Source: Paenibacillus sp. RC67 (GTDB lineage Bacteria > Bacillota > Bacilli > Paenibacillales > NBRC-103111). From it: a stretch of DNA of 64,000 bases. The stretch's first letter is position 1. Every line of letters starts with the position of its first letter. The notes under the pieces were generated by a model that saw nothing but the letters and a program-made list of their open reading frames with translations, did not search any database and was not told where the DNA came from. The translations under genes and the position numbers were made by a program. The DNA lies in the NCBI RefSeq assembly GCF_030020805.1, contig NZ_CP125098.1, forward strand, positions 6,223,501 to 6,287,500, in the 5' to 3' direction. Shown here in pieces: positions 36,939 through 45,781 of the stretch.

Positions 36939-38129
36939 TTATGATAAATGTGGATTAAATCCGTACCGTTGAGCCGCGCTGTCGTAAAGCCAATCCTTTG
37001 CAAGCTGAATCGCCGTTTCATAGTCGATCCACCCGGCTTCGATCTGATTGTATAGAAATTCACCCATAAGCTTTTTAATGAGCAATATTTTCCCGTAACA
37101 CCATTCAATGTTTCTAGCATCCGATACAATAAGCGAGCTCTTCATTCCAGGAAGCGCCTCCATACGGTACTGCATAATGTCACGGTAAGTGCTCGCGCGG
37201 AAATTGAACCACCACATGCCCCCAACATGAACGTTAGGGTAATTCCAAGCCGCTTGTACGACATCCAGATTGTTAATCTCCGAGGCAACGACAAGCTCGA
37301 ACTGAATGCGGTGACGGGCAAACAAGCCGGACAGCTTAGCAATTCGCAGCGGATCATTGACAGGAATAGCCGTGTCGCACCAGGAGCGCTCAACGCCAAG
37401 GAACAGCTGCAGGAACATGTTATTCTGCTCCAATGTCTCGCAAATAGTGTGAAGGAGGAGCATCATGAGCTGATCGCGTGTTGCCTCTTTTATCACATAC
37501 GTTTCATTGGCCTTCGCATCGTATGCAGGAAGCGTTGTCATAATTCCCGGGCAGCCCCATCCTTTGAAGGTGGCTATTAATTCGCCAATTGTCTTTTTCA
37601 CTTCATCATAGGCTTGCTCCCGATTGTCCGCCTGATGAATTTGTTTCGTCCAGTCGAACAATCTTCCGTCGATCCGCGGAATAAGAATAGCATCCCGATT
37701 CATATGATTACACTTCGCATGATCCGGCATATTCGTTACGAAAGCACGAACGCTTAGCTTGTCTGCCACTTCCTGAGCCCAGCCTGGACGGGCATTGGAC
37801 GCCCGGACTGCTGCATCGGCCTCACGGATAGACTGAGCGTCACGAATTTCAATACCGTATAAATTTTTGAATATATTGGTGAACACCCAATTCATTAACG
37901 TATTGCGAGACGCCTTATAGGCGGCCAAAAAAACTTCAATACGCTCTTCCTCCGGTAAATCCATTGCATGATCCGGATACCCAGCAGCCTGCATTTCTCT
38001 GTTCAGCCAAAAATAATGCGCAATCTCCCAGAAATCTTGTGCGCTAAGCTGCTGCCCTACAAGATGAGTATGTGTATCCAAAACGTCAAACCCCATTATT
38101 TCTTCTATGAACTCTTTCTGATTCAACAT
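36939..38129 (-). CDS. Glucuronate isomerase-like amidohydrolase-superfamily protein
   Basis: 396 aa, shorter than UxaC (about 470). It has an HxH metal motif near the N-terminus (FDVLDTHTHLVG), DFWEIAHYFWLNREMQAAGYP as in uronate isomerases, and a late NFRASTYRDIMQYRMEALPGMKSSLIVSDARNI-like region. UxaC interconverts uronates and ketouronates in pectin breakdown; the divergence here means the substrate may differ. In an operon with a Gfo/Idh dehydrogenase. The Shine-Dalgarno GGAAGGGA is 11-12 bases from the ATG. Confidence 0.75.
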   Translation of the reverse strand: MLNQKEFIEEIMGFDVLDTHTHLVGQQLSAQDFWEIAHYFWLNREMQAAGYPDHAMDLPEEERIEVFLAAYKASRNTLMNWVFTNIFKNLYGIEIRDAQSIREADAAVRASNARPGWAQEVADKLSVRAFVTNMPDHAKCNHMNRDAILIPRIDGRLFDWTKQIHQADNREQAYDEVKKTIGELIATFKGWGCPGIMTTLPAYDAKANETYVIKEATRDQLMMLLLHTICETLEQNNMFLQLFLGVERSWCDTAIPVNDPLRIAKLSGLFARHRIQFELVVASEINNLDVVQAAWNYPNVHVGGMWWFNFRASTYRDIMQYRMEALPGMKSSLIVSDARNIEWCYGKILLIKKLMGEFLYNQIEAGWIDYETAIQLAKDWLYDSAAQRYGFNPHLS

Positions 38130-38574
38130 GAGCTGTTGTTCCCTTCCTTCATTAAGAATAAGGTTCTTCTCATCATCATACTACTTGTACTCTGCCTCTT
38201 CCATGGCTTTACTTTAACTATGAGTTGTGATTTTTTATGATTTAGTTGTCATAAACCCAAATACTCCCCTGATTTTAACATAAGGAGAGTACTAAATGGT
38301 CGTTAGCAAAACCAAAAGCCGATACTATCTTCGTTTGATTACTTCCTTTATAAATGGGGTATTTCTAACGTACAGCATTGCACTTCCTTCTTAATATATA
38401 GCTCTCTATTTGGATAAATGGAAAGATTTATAGTCCACATTACTTTTTTACGTTTTTCTTTCGGGGGATAAGCTAAAACCAACAGGTCATACCATGAATG
38501 CTAAAGCATTGCAAAGCCTTCTAGCCGGCCTTCACCCAAATTTGTCTGAATTTCGATCAAAAATTGAACATTCC
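38130..38574. other. Long intergenic region, mostly without recognised content
   Basis: Between the divergent isomerase-like gene and the promoter of the small membrane protein. Apart from the weak 32-codon frame at 38296 nothing stands out. It is AT-rich and probably holds the minus-strand operon promoter. Confidence 0.4.
38296..38394 (+). CDS. Possible 32-aa small protein or gene remnant
   Basis: ATG follows AAGGAGAG by six to seven bases. The peptide starts MVVSKTKSRYYLRL and goes on to one hydrophobic stretch (ITSFINGVFLTYSIALPS). It could be a small membrane peptide or the start of a lost transporter gene. Support is limited to the ribosome site. Confidence 0.3.
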   Translation: MVVSKTKSRYYLRLITSFINGVFLTYSIALPS

Positions 38575-38604
38575 TTGAACAAACCATCCAACTTATGCTA
38601 TACT
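38575..38604 (+). promoter_or_regulatory. SigA-type promoter of the small membrane protein
   Basis: TTGAAC (38575-38580), 18-base spacer, TATACT (38599-38604). It lies inside the longer open frame from 38494, so the protein must start downstream. Confidence 0.6.
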
Positions 38605-38646
38605 GATATCAAGAAAACACTTACAAAGGAAATGGAAGTGACCATT

Positions 38647-38922
38647 ATGACTACGAAAACAGCAGCAGTTAGCAGCGTACGCCACAATGCAGGGGATGTA
38701 CAACGTCTTGTCAACTGGATGACGGCTGCAGCTTGGGGCATTCTTGGCATTGGTCTGTTATTATGTTTATTTAATTTGCAGCACTTCAGCGATCGTAACA
38801 CATCCCTTATGGTGGGTGTCGGCTTCTTGGTAGGAAGTGTTCACATTTATGTTATTCGCACGGCCATCCATCTCGTTCATTCCCGAATGATTGATGATGA
38901 AAATGACAAAATTCAACAATAG
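38647..38922 (+). CDS. Small membrane protein of unknown function
   Basis: 91 aa with two transmembrane segments (WMTAAAWGILGIGLLLCLF and LMVGVGFLVGSVHIYVIRTAI) and a charged C-terminus. GGAAGTGA lies six bases before the ATG at 38647; the promoter at 38575-38604 rules out the ATG at 38494. It is followed by its own terminator and then qoxABCD; a link to the oxidase is only positional. Confidence 0.75.
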   Translation: MTTKTAAVSSVRHNAGDVQRLVNWMTAAAWGILGIGLLLCLFNLQHFSDRNTSLMVGVGFLVGSVHIYVIRTAIHLVHSRMIDDENDKIQQ

Positions 38923-38951
38923 CCTTTAAAACCTTACAGGTTTTTACATTT

Positions 38952-38986
38952 AAACCCCTTTAAGAGCGATCTTGGAGGGGTTTTTG
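38952..38986 (+). terminator. Terminator of the small membrane protein gene
   Basis: AAACCCCT/AGGGGTTT with an inner AAGA/TCTT pairing, then T5. Confidence 0.85.
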
Positions 38987-39177
38987 TTTGCCAAAAATTA
39001 ATAATCATCTTTTTCGTGAACTTTATTTTACAGAAAAAAGACGAAACCTTGACGTATTTGTTAACAGCGGCGAAATAAAGTTTAATATCTGTTATCTTAA
39101 GAAATAGCTAAGAACGTTCCACATTTCACAATCTGCTTCATCCGAGCGTTCGGATAAACTTAAGGAGATGATATTAC

Positions 39178-40143
39178 ATGCGACTAACGAAAAAAGCTGC
39201 TCGGATTGTTGCTCCGCTGATCTTCTTGACCATGCTGGTGCTCCTCTCGGGTTGCGAATCCATCATGGTCATGAATCCGAAGGGACCCATCGCCGCTGGA
39301 CAAAAAGATCTCATTATAACCGCATCGATTTTGTGCGGAATCGTTCTGGTCCCTGTACTCATATTGACCGCTTATATCGTATGGCGGTATCGTGACAAGC
39401 CAGACAACAAAGCTTCCTATAAACCGAACTGGTCACACAGCACTTTGATGGAGGTAGTATGGTGGGGAATCCCTATCGTTATTATCATCGTGTTGGCCGC
39501 TGTTACGGCACGCGACACTTATGCTTTGGAGCCTTCTAAGCCGATCGTTTCAGAGAAAAAAGCGATCACGATTCAAGCAACCTCTCTGGACTGGAAATGG
39601 CTCTTCACATATCCTGAGCAAGGCATCGCTACAGTCAACTACATTGAAATTCCTGAAGATACACCAATTAAGTTCGAGCTTACTTCGGACGCTCCGATGA
39701 ACTCATTCTGGATTCCTCAGTTAGGTGGACAAATGTATACGATGTCCGGTATGGCTATGACCTTGTTCCTGCAAGCCGATGAGCAAGGCGTTTACTACGG
39801 AACGGGAGCGAACTTCAGCGGTAAGCATTTCACCGATATGAAATTCCAGGTGCATGCCACATCGGAGGACGGATTTAACAATTGGGTCAAAGAAATTAAG
39901 CAAACCTCGTCACCGTTGACGATGGACGGATACAATCAATTGGCGACTCCGGGTACAGGAACGAAGCAATTCTTCTCTTCTTTCCCTGACGGGCTGTTTA
40001 ACAAGATCGTTACGAAGTATGCCGTTGGCGGAGGCAGTCATGCGAACCACGGTGCTACAGGCAGCGATACTTCTTCTAAGCAGGAACAATCTAAAGCTGC
40101 AACGAAGCAAGAAACAACGACGAATTCACATGCTGGACATTAA
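39178..40143 (+). CDS. qoxA: Cytochrome aa3 quinol oxidase subunit II
   Basis: A 321-aa lipoprotein (lipobox LLSGC at about residue 25) with two membrane helices and an extracellular cupredoxin-like domain. The CuA cysteines are absent: the region reads SFWIPQLGGQMYTMSGMAM, as in CyoA/QoxA, so the electron donor is menaquinol, not cytochrome c. The C-terminal tail is rich in His, Ser, Lys and Gln. AAGGAG precedes the ATG. First gene of qoxABCD, preceded by a 255-bp region that should hold the promoter. Confidence 0.95.
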   Translation: MRLTKKAARIVAPLIFLTMLVLLSGCESIMVMNPKGPIAAGQKDLIITASILCGIVLVPVLILTAYIVWRYRDKPDNKASYKPNWSHSTLMEVVWWGIPIVIIIVLAAVTARDTYALEPSKPIVSEKKAITIQATSLDWKWLFTYPEQGIATVNYIEIPEDTPIKFELTSDAPMNSFWIPQLGGQMYTMSGMAMTLFLQADEQGVYYGTGANFSGKHFTDMKFQVHATSEDGFNNWVKEIKQTSSPLTMDGYNQLATPGTGTKQFFSSFPDGLFNKIVTKYAVGGGSHANHGATGSDTSSKQEQSKAATKQETTTNSHAGH

Positions 40144-40167
40144 ACATTACTGAAAGGAGGCACTCAC

Positions 40168-42141
40168 ATGCTGGATACAATAAAAGATTTTGCATCCTGG
40201 TTTTTTGTAACAGGCGATCCGATGATTCTAGGAGCCCAGGTTAGTATTGCGCTCGCTATGGTTGCCATCGTGTTCGTGCTCACCTATTTTAAAAAGTGGA
40301 CTTGGCTATGGCGCGAATGGCTGACAACCGTTGACCATAAACGTATCGGTATTATGTACATTCTTTGTTCCATTCTAATGCTGTTCCGCGGCGGCGTGGA
40401 CGCCCTTCTTATGCGTCTTCAGCTCGCTATGCCTGACATGAAGTTCCTGGAACCTGAACACTATAATCAGATCTTCACAACTCATGGCGTTATCATGATT
40501 TTGTTCATGGCTATGCCGCTCATGTTCGGTCTGTTCAATATCGTTGTGCCTCTTCAATTAGGAGCGCGCGACGTTGCCTATCCTTTCTTGAACTCCTTGA
40601 GCTTCTGGATGTTCTTCTGGGGCGCTATGCTGTTCAACGTCTCCTTCGTCATCGGCGGTTCGCCGGATGCAGGCTGGCTCGCGTATCCACCGCTATCCGA
40701 AATGTCGCATAGCCCAGGTGTTGGACAGAACTTCTACATTTGGGGTATCCAAATTTCCGGTATCGGGAGCTTGGCAACCGGTATTAACTTTATCGTGACG
40801 ATCCTGAAAATGCGTGCGCCAGGCATGAAGCTGATGCAAATGCCTATGTTCACCTGGTCCGTATTTTCCAGCTGTATTATGATTATTTTCGCTTTCCCTA
40901 TCTTAACCATTACATTGGCCTTATTATTCTTGGACCGCTATCTCGGGGCTCACTTCTTTACGCTTGACGGCGGCGGTAACCCAATGATGTACATTAACTT
41001 GATATGGATGTGGGGACATCCGGAGGTTTATATTGTCGTCGTACCGGCGTTCGGTATATTCTCAGAAATCGTTGCAACGTTCTCCAAGAAAAAGCTGTTC
41101 GGATATAAATCCATGGTTTTTGCCATGATTATTATTAGCGTGCTCTCGTTCTTTACCTGGGTGCATCACTTCTTCACCATGGGTTCGGGTGCAGACGTTA
41201 ACGTATTCTTCGCCATAACGACGATGGCCATCGCAATTCCGACCGGGGTTAAAATATTTAACTGGCTGTTCACGATGTTCCGAGGCCGGGTATCCTACCC
41301 GACGCCTATGCTGTGGACCGTAGCTTTCATTCCATGTTTCGTTATCGGTGGGATGACAGGGGTTCTGCTTTCGGTAGCACCTGCTGACTTCCAGTTCCAT
41401 AACAGCTACTTCCTGATCGCTCACTTCCACCAAGTATTGATCGGTGGCGTTGTGTTCGGTTACTTCGCAGGGCTGTACTACTGGTGGCCAAAAATGTTCG
41501 GCTTCAAGCTGAACGAGCATTTGGGCAAATGGGCATTCTGGTTCTGGAACATCGGTTTCTATGTATGCTTCATGCCTCAATATTTCTTGGGTCTGGACGG
41601 TATGACACGTCGTACGACCGTGTATGATTTCGATATGGGCTGGGGCCCGCTTAACATGATTTCGACTGTCGGCGGTTTCTTGATGGGGATCGCATTCATC
41701 TTCCAAGTATGGCAAATTGCTTACAGCATCAAGCATCATGAGCGTGACGTTACTGGTGACCCATGGAACGGCCGTACGCTGGAATGGTCCATTCCGTCAC
41801 CTGCACCTATGTATAACTTTGCTGTTGAGCCGCATGTTCATAATGTGGACGACTGGTGGGAGAAAAAGCAAAAGCTTGCTCAAGGCATTAAACCGGAGCC
41901 TACTGCTCCGCTTGAACCGATTCATATGCCGAAAAACTCGGCAATTCCTTTCATCAAATCGACGCTTTGGTTCTTTGCAGGGTTCGGGTTTGTATGGGGT
42001 TGGTTGTGGCTAGCAATTCCGGCGATGATCGGTATACTCCTCTGCATGCTGGCACGTTCGTTCTCATACGACACAGACTACTACATTCCGGTAGATGAAA
42101 TTAAGCAGACAGAAGCTGCGTTAAGGGGGGCGAAGGTCTAA
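40168..42141 (+). CDS. qoxB: Cytochrome aa3 quinol oxidase subunit I
   Basis: 657 aa, heme-copper oxidase core that reduces oxygen to water and pumps protons. Ligand motifs are present: TTHGVIM for the low-spin heme, WGHPEVYIVVVP with CuB His and the cross-linked Tyr, WVHHFF for CuB, and LIAHFHQV for the heme irons. AAAGGAGG precedes the ATG, 24 bases after qoxA. Confidence 0.97.
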   Translation: MLDTIKDFASWFFVTGDPMILGAQVSIALAMVAIVFVLTYFKKWTWLWREWLTTVDHKRIGIMYILCSILMLFRGGVDALLMRLQLAMPDMKFLEPEHYNQIFTTHGVIMILFMAMPLMFGLFNIVVPLQLGARDVAYPFLNSLSFWMFFWGAMLFNVSFVIGGSPDAGWLAYPPLSEMSHSPGVGQNFYIWGIQISGIGSLATGINFIVTILKMRAPGMKLMQMPMFTWSVFSSCIMIIFAFPILTITLALLFLDRYLGAHFFTLDGGGNPMMYINLIWMWGHPEVYIVVVPAFGIFSEIVATFSKKKLFGYKSMVFAMIIISVLSFFTWVHHFFTMGSGADVNVFFAITTMAIAIPTGVKIFNWLFTMFRGRVSYPTPMLWTVAFIPCFVIGGMTGVLLSVAPADFQFHNSYFLIAHFHQVLIGGVVFGYFAGLYYWWPKMFGFKLNEHLGKWAFWFWNIGFYVCFMPQYFLGLDGMTRRTTVYDFDMGWGPLNMISTVGGFLMGIAFIFQVWQIAYSIKHHERDVTGDPWNGRTLEWSIPSPAPMYNFAVEPHVHNVDDWWEKKQKLAQGIKPEPTAPLEPIHMPKNSAIPFIKSTLWFFAGFGFVWGWLWLAIPAMIGILLCMLARSFSYDTDYYIPVDEIKQTEAALRGAKV

Positions 42142-42755
42142 TGGCACATGCGGCAGCACACAGCGAACACGACCATCATGAGCACGGTCATCATGATCAA
42201 GAGTCGCTCAAAACGTTCGGGTTCTGGATTTTCCTAATTACAGACTGTATCTTATTCGGTACTTTATTCGCTACCTATATCGTTCTTCACGGCAATACCA
42301 ACGGCGGACCATCAGCTAAAGAGCTGTTCGAAATGCCCGGCATTATCGCTGAAACGTTCATCTTGCTAACAAGTAGCTTTACAAGCGGTTTGGCTGTACT
42401 GGCCATGCACAAAGGCAACAAGAACCAGCTGATCGGCTGGCTGGCCGTAACAGCACTACTCGGCGCTTCCTTCGTAGCTTTAGAGGTTACTGAGTTCTTA
42501 AACATGATCAATCATGAAGGTGCAACTATTGCAACTAGCGGTTTCCTATCCGCCTTCTTTACACTGGTCGGTACGCATGGACTTCACGTATCACTCGGTC
42601 TATGCTGGATGATTGGTCTCATGTTTCAGCTTAAAAAACACGGCATTACGCCGGTTACCAAACGTAAAGTCGATGTTATCAGTTTGTACTGGCATTTCCT
42701 TGACGTCGTATGGATTTTCGTCTTCACGGTCGTTTATTTGATGGGGGTGATGTAA
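42141..42755 (+). CDS. qoxC: Cytochrome aa3 quinol oxidase subunit III
   Basis: 204 aa with five membrane helices. The first 20 residues are unusually rich in His (13 His in the first 26 residues or so), followed by LKTFGFWIFLITDCILFGTLFATY, typical of subunit III. It overlaps qoxB by one base (TAATG). Confidence 0.96.
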   Translation: MAHAAAHSEHDHHEHGHHDQESLKTFGFWIFLITDCILFGTLFATYIVLHGNTNGGPSAKELFEMPGIIAETFILLTSSFTSGLAVLAMHKGNKNQLIGWLAVTALLGASFVALEVTEFLNMINHEGATIATSGFLSAFFTLVGTHGLHVSLGLCWMIGLMFQLKKHGITPVTKRKVDVISLYWHFLDVVWIFVFTVVYLMGVM

Positions 42756-42756
42756 G

Positions 42757-43083
42757 ATGAGTCAATCCAATTCACACGACACGCATTCCGGTTCGCACGG
42801 ATCGTTGAAATCTTATGTCATTGGCTTTTTCCTGTCGATTGTGCTGACGATCATTCCATTGGTTGTTATCCTGAACCATATGTTCAGTGAAGGCGCTAGA
42901 ATTGTGATCATTCTGGCTATGGCCATTCTGCAATTCGCTGTTCAGCTCGTGTTCTTCATGCATTTGAAAGAAGGAGAAAACGCACGCTGGAATATGATGG
43001 CTCTGACTTTAGGCCTTATCATCCTGTTGACGATTGTGGCAGGCTCCATCTGGATTATGACCTACAACCAAGTAGCTCATTAA
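42757..43083 (+). CDS. qoxD: Cytochrome aa3 quinol oxidase subunit IV
   Basis: 108 aa, three membrane helices, with the family pattern LQFAVQLVFFMHLKEGENARWNMMAL. Starts one base after the qoxC stop. Last gene of the operon. Confidence 0.95.
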   Translation: MSQSNSHDTHSGSHGSLKSYVIGFFLSIVLTIIPLVVILNHMFSEGARIVIILAMAILQFAVQLVFFMHLKEGENARWNMMALTLGLIILLTIVAGSIWIMTYNQVAH

Positions 43084-43105
43084 TCATTGTGAATGAATAA
43101 TAGAC

Positions 43106-43148
43106 AAAGAGGCTATCCTTTGAATAATCAAGGGATAGCCTCTTTTCT
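43106..43148 (+). terminator. Terminator of qoxABCD
   Basis: AAGAGGCTATCC/GGGATAGCCTCTT stem with extended inner TTGA/TCAA pairing, then TTCTTC. Confidence 0.85.
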
Positions 43149-43191
43149 TCTAAATGGGTGCAACATATTCGACATCCTGCCCGTCTATAGT

Positions 43192-43214
43192 AATGTAATC
43201 AAATTTGTTACATT
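43192..43214. promoter_or_regulatory. Palindrome upstream of the stalk-domain gene
   Basis: AATGTAA and TTACATT are a perfect 7-bp inverted repeat spaced by nine bases, 32 bp before the start codon and just after a TATAGT that may be a -10 box. It may be an operator; the regulator is unknown. Confidence 0.4.
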
Positions 43215-43246
43215 TGGAGATCTGACAAAAAAAGGAGAACTAAACT

Positions 43247-44287
43247 ATGAACAATGTAATGAAAAAAGGAATCGCTCTTATGGCACTTTCCATGGTATTA
43301 GGTGGAGGAGCAGCTTATGCAGCGCCGAATATGACACCTCAAGCAGATAACGTAAAACCAATTGCCGCTCCAATCGCGGTAGAACAAATTAAAGTGACTA
43401 TTAACGGTGAAGCTGCTTCCCTCACTGGATATCAAAAAGGGGGCGCACAGGAAGCTATGCTGCCGCTGCGTACTATTGCTGAATCTTTAGGATTCACTTT
43501 GACTTGGAAACAAGAGGACTCCTCGGTTGACCTAAGCAAAGGCCCTCAGTGGACCAATGTTAAAACCGGCGCCGACAGCTATAGTGTCAATAAGATGCTC
43601 AAAACACTCGGTACCGCACCTGAACTGATGAACAATACGATGTATGTTCCGGCATCCTTTTTCCAAGAGATCCTGAACGTGTCTGTGACTAAAGAAGGCA
43701 ATTCCGTTGCTGTATCTGCGGTTGAACAGAAGAAAACCGTCCTAACTCAAGGGATTATTACAGCTATTCGTGATGTAGAAGGTCACAAGTCCGTACAAAT
43801 TAACGGCGTGGGCACCGAAGGAGTAGTGCTCAATGTATCCAATGAGACTACATATCAGACTGCTGATGGCACTGCACTTACTTTCGCAGATCTTACATTG
43901 GGTCAAAAAGTCGAAGCTGAGCATTCACTGGTTGCTACATTGAGCTTGCCGCCGCAAACTCCGACTTATAAAATCACCGTTCTTGAAGGCTCTGATAAAA
44001 AAGGCATCTTGGGAACAGCCGGCGCTATTGAGGAAGTACGTACAGGCGACAATGGGGCAACCAGCCTGCTGATTAAAGGCACTGGCTTGACCGAGCAATC
44101 CCAAAAAGAAATCGTGCTGCAATTGACTGAGCAAACTTCTATCGTCAATATGAAGGGCGAAGCCGTAGATAAAAGCACTTTAGCTAAAGGCACTAACGTC
44201 ATCGGCTTCTACGATGCCATGATGACCAAAAGCTTGCCTCCAATCGGCAAAGCATGGAAAATCGTCGTACAGCCCGCAGCTGAATAA
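43247..44287 (+). CDS. Secreted protein with copper amine oxidase-type N-terminal (stalk) domain
   Basis: 346 aa. The signal peptide ends at about AYA|AP. Residues 45-150 form the stalk domain (KVTINGEAASLTGYQ, AMLPLRTIAESLGFTLTWKQ, MYVPASFFQEILNV), which in Paenibacillus is a wall or surface module and not an amine oxidase. The C-terminal 190 residues look like repeated beta-rich units (GIITAIRDVEGHKSVQINGVG; GILGTAGAIEEVRTGDNGATSLLIKGTG). AAAGGAG precedes the ATG. Monocistronic. Confidence 0.88.
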   Translation: MNNVMKKGIALMALSMVLGGGAAYAAPNMTPQADNVKPIAAPIAVEQIKVTINGEAASLTGYQKGGAQEAMLPLRTIAESLGFTLTWKQEDSSVDLSKGPQWTNVKTGADSYSVNKMLKTLGTAPELMNNTMYVPASFFQEILNVSVTKEGNSVAVSAVEQKKTVLTQGIITAIRDVEGHKSVQINGVGTEGVVLNVSNETTYQTADGTALTFADLTLGQKVEAEHSLVATLSLPPQTPTYKITVLEGSDKKGILGTAGAIEEVRTGDNGATSLLIKGTGLTEQSQKEIVLQLTEQTSIVNMKGEAVDKSTLAKGTNVIGFYDAMMTKSLPPIGKAWKIVVQPAAE

Positions 44288-44309
44288 TTAAGTTCAACCT
44301 TTGTATAAG

Positions 44310-44361
44310 AGAGTCTGTTCCTCAAGTAGATCATTCTACTTGCAGGGGCAGGCTTTTTTTA
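44310..44361 (+). terminator. Terminator of the stalk-domain gene
   Basis: CAAGTAGA/TCTACTTG with outer pairing of TCTGTTCC to GGGGCAGG, then T7. Confidence 0.8.
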
Positions 44362-44400
44362 TATTCCTGACATCTGAAATTCCACGCTAACTTTATAAAA

Positions 44401-44460
44401 TAACCCAACAAAGTGGGGCCTTGACTTCGAAGCTGATTCAGGTACTTTGCGGAGAGCCCG
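44401..44460. repeat. Dispersed intergenic repeat, copy 1
   Basis: About 60 bp that matches 56771-56829 at roughly four of five positions, with small indels. Shared blocks are CAAAGTGG, CTTCGAAG (palindrome) and GATTCAGGTAC. The left end can form a hairpin (CCC..AAAG..GGG) in both copies. It lies in the 336-bp gap before yhbH. Confidence 0.7.
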
Positions 44461-44623
44461 ATATTTATAAATTCAATTCTGTTAAAAAATAGGCCCTTGT
44501 CCCCCTCACATATCCCCCTCCTACTTGAATATATTTAGTAACAAGCACTTTTTTCTCTAATTGTCTTGTCAACCGTCCGCTCGTTATATGCATGAAACCA
44601 ACCCATTTCAGGAGGTGTCCGAC

Positions 44624-45781
44624 ATGACAGAACCCTTATTTACCGTTTCCCGAGAGGATTGGTCTCTGCACCGCAAAGGGTATCAGGACCAGACCCGGCA
44701 TCAGCAAAAAGTACGAGAAGCGATTAAGCAGAACCTGCCTGACCTTGTTACAGATGAAAGCATCGTTATGTCTGACGGTAAGCATATCATTAAAGTACCG
44801 ATTCGCAGTTTGGACGAATACCGTTTTCGTTACAACTATAATAAAAGCAAACACGTAGGCCAAGGCGACGGCGAAAGTCAGGTTGGCGACGTGCTGGGCG
44901 TAGACCCTACCCCTTCACAAGGACCGGGTAAAGGAGAAGGAGCCGGCGATCAGCCTGGAGACGATTACTACGATGCAGAGGTGCAGCTTGAAGAGCTGCA
45001 GTCTATGCTGTTCGAAGAGCTGGAGCTCCCTAATCTGCAGCAAAAAGAGAAAGACAACATCATGACGAAAGACATCATTTTTAACGATATTCGTAAAAAA
45101 GGGATCATGTCCAACATCGATAAAAAACGAACGATCCTCGAAAACCTTCGCCGTAACGCAGGTGCAGGCATCCCTGGCATTCACGGTATCAGCCCTGATG
45201 ATCTGCGCTTCAAAACATGGGAAGAAATCATCGTGCCTCAATCCAATGCACTCATTATCGCGATGATGGATACTTCAGGTTCCATGGGCTCGTTCGAGAA
45301 ATATATTGCGCGAAGCTTTTTCTTTTGGATGACCCGGTTTTTGCGCACTAAATATGAGCATGTTGAGATTGTTTTTATCGCGCATCATACGGAAGCCAAG
45401 GAAGTGACGGAAGAGGAATTTTTCACCAAAGGCGAGAGCGGTGGAACAATTTGCTCATCGGCCTACCAACTAGCAGTGGACTTGATCGACCGGCGTTACT
45501 CACCTGCCCGCTATAACATATATCCGTTCCATTTCTCGGATGGAGATAACTTGACCTCGGACAACGAACGCTGTGTCAAGCTGATCAACGAGCTGGTAAA
45601 GCGTTCCAACCTGTTCGGGTACGGGGAAGTCAACCAGTACAACCGCAGCAGTACGCTGATGTCCGCTTACCGCAATATTCATGATCCCAAATTCGTGCAC
45701 TACGTCATTCGCGAGAAAGGCGAGGTGTATAAAGCACTACGAACCTTTTTTCCTAAAGCCGAAGGGAGGATCGCACGATGA
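44624..45781 (+). CDS. yhbH: Sporulation protein YhbH (DUF444)
   Basis: 385 aa. N-terminal FTVSREDWSLHRKGYQDQTRHQQKVREAIKQNL and a C-terminal von Willebrand-like domain with a MIDAS-type DTSGSMGSF. A Gly/Pro-rich acidic linker covers about 90-125. It belongs with PrkA and SpoVR (YeaG-YeaH-YcgB in enterobacteria). AGGAGGTG precedes the ATG at 44624. It overlaps the spoVR start by four bases (ATGA). Confidence 0.94.
   Translation: MTEPLFTVSREDWSLHRKGYQDQTRHQQKVREAIKQNLPDLVTDESIVMSDGKHIIKVPIRSLDEYRFRYNYNKSKHVGQGDGESQVGDVLGVDPTPSQGPGKGEGAGDQPGDDYYDAEVQLEELQSMLFEELELPNLQQKEKDNIMTKDIIFNDIRKKGIMSNIDKKRTILENLRRNAGAGIPGIHGISPDDLRFKTWEEIIVPQSNALIIAMMDTSGSMGSFEKYIARSFFFWMTRFLRTKYEHVEIVFIAHHTEAKEVTEEEFFTKGESGGTICSSAYQLAVDLIDRRYSPARYNIYPFHFSDGDNLTSDNERCVKLINELVKRSNLFGYGEVNQYNRSSTLMSAYRNIHDPKFVHYVIREKGEVYKALRTFFPKAEGRIAR

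Noticed and set aside
41062..41739. A 225-aa antisense ORF in qoxB
   Set aside because: It is the mirror of a conserved membrane gene; its His/Glu-rich sequence is what reverse reading of such codons gives.
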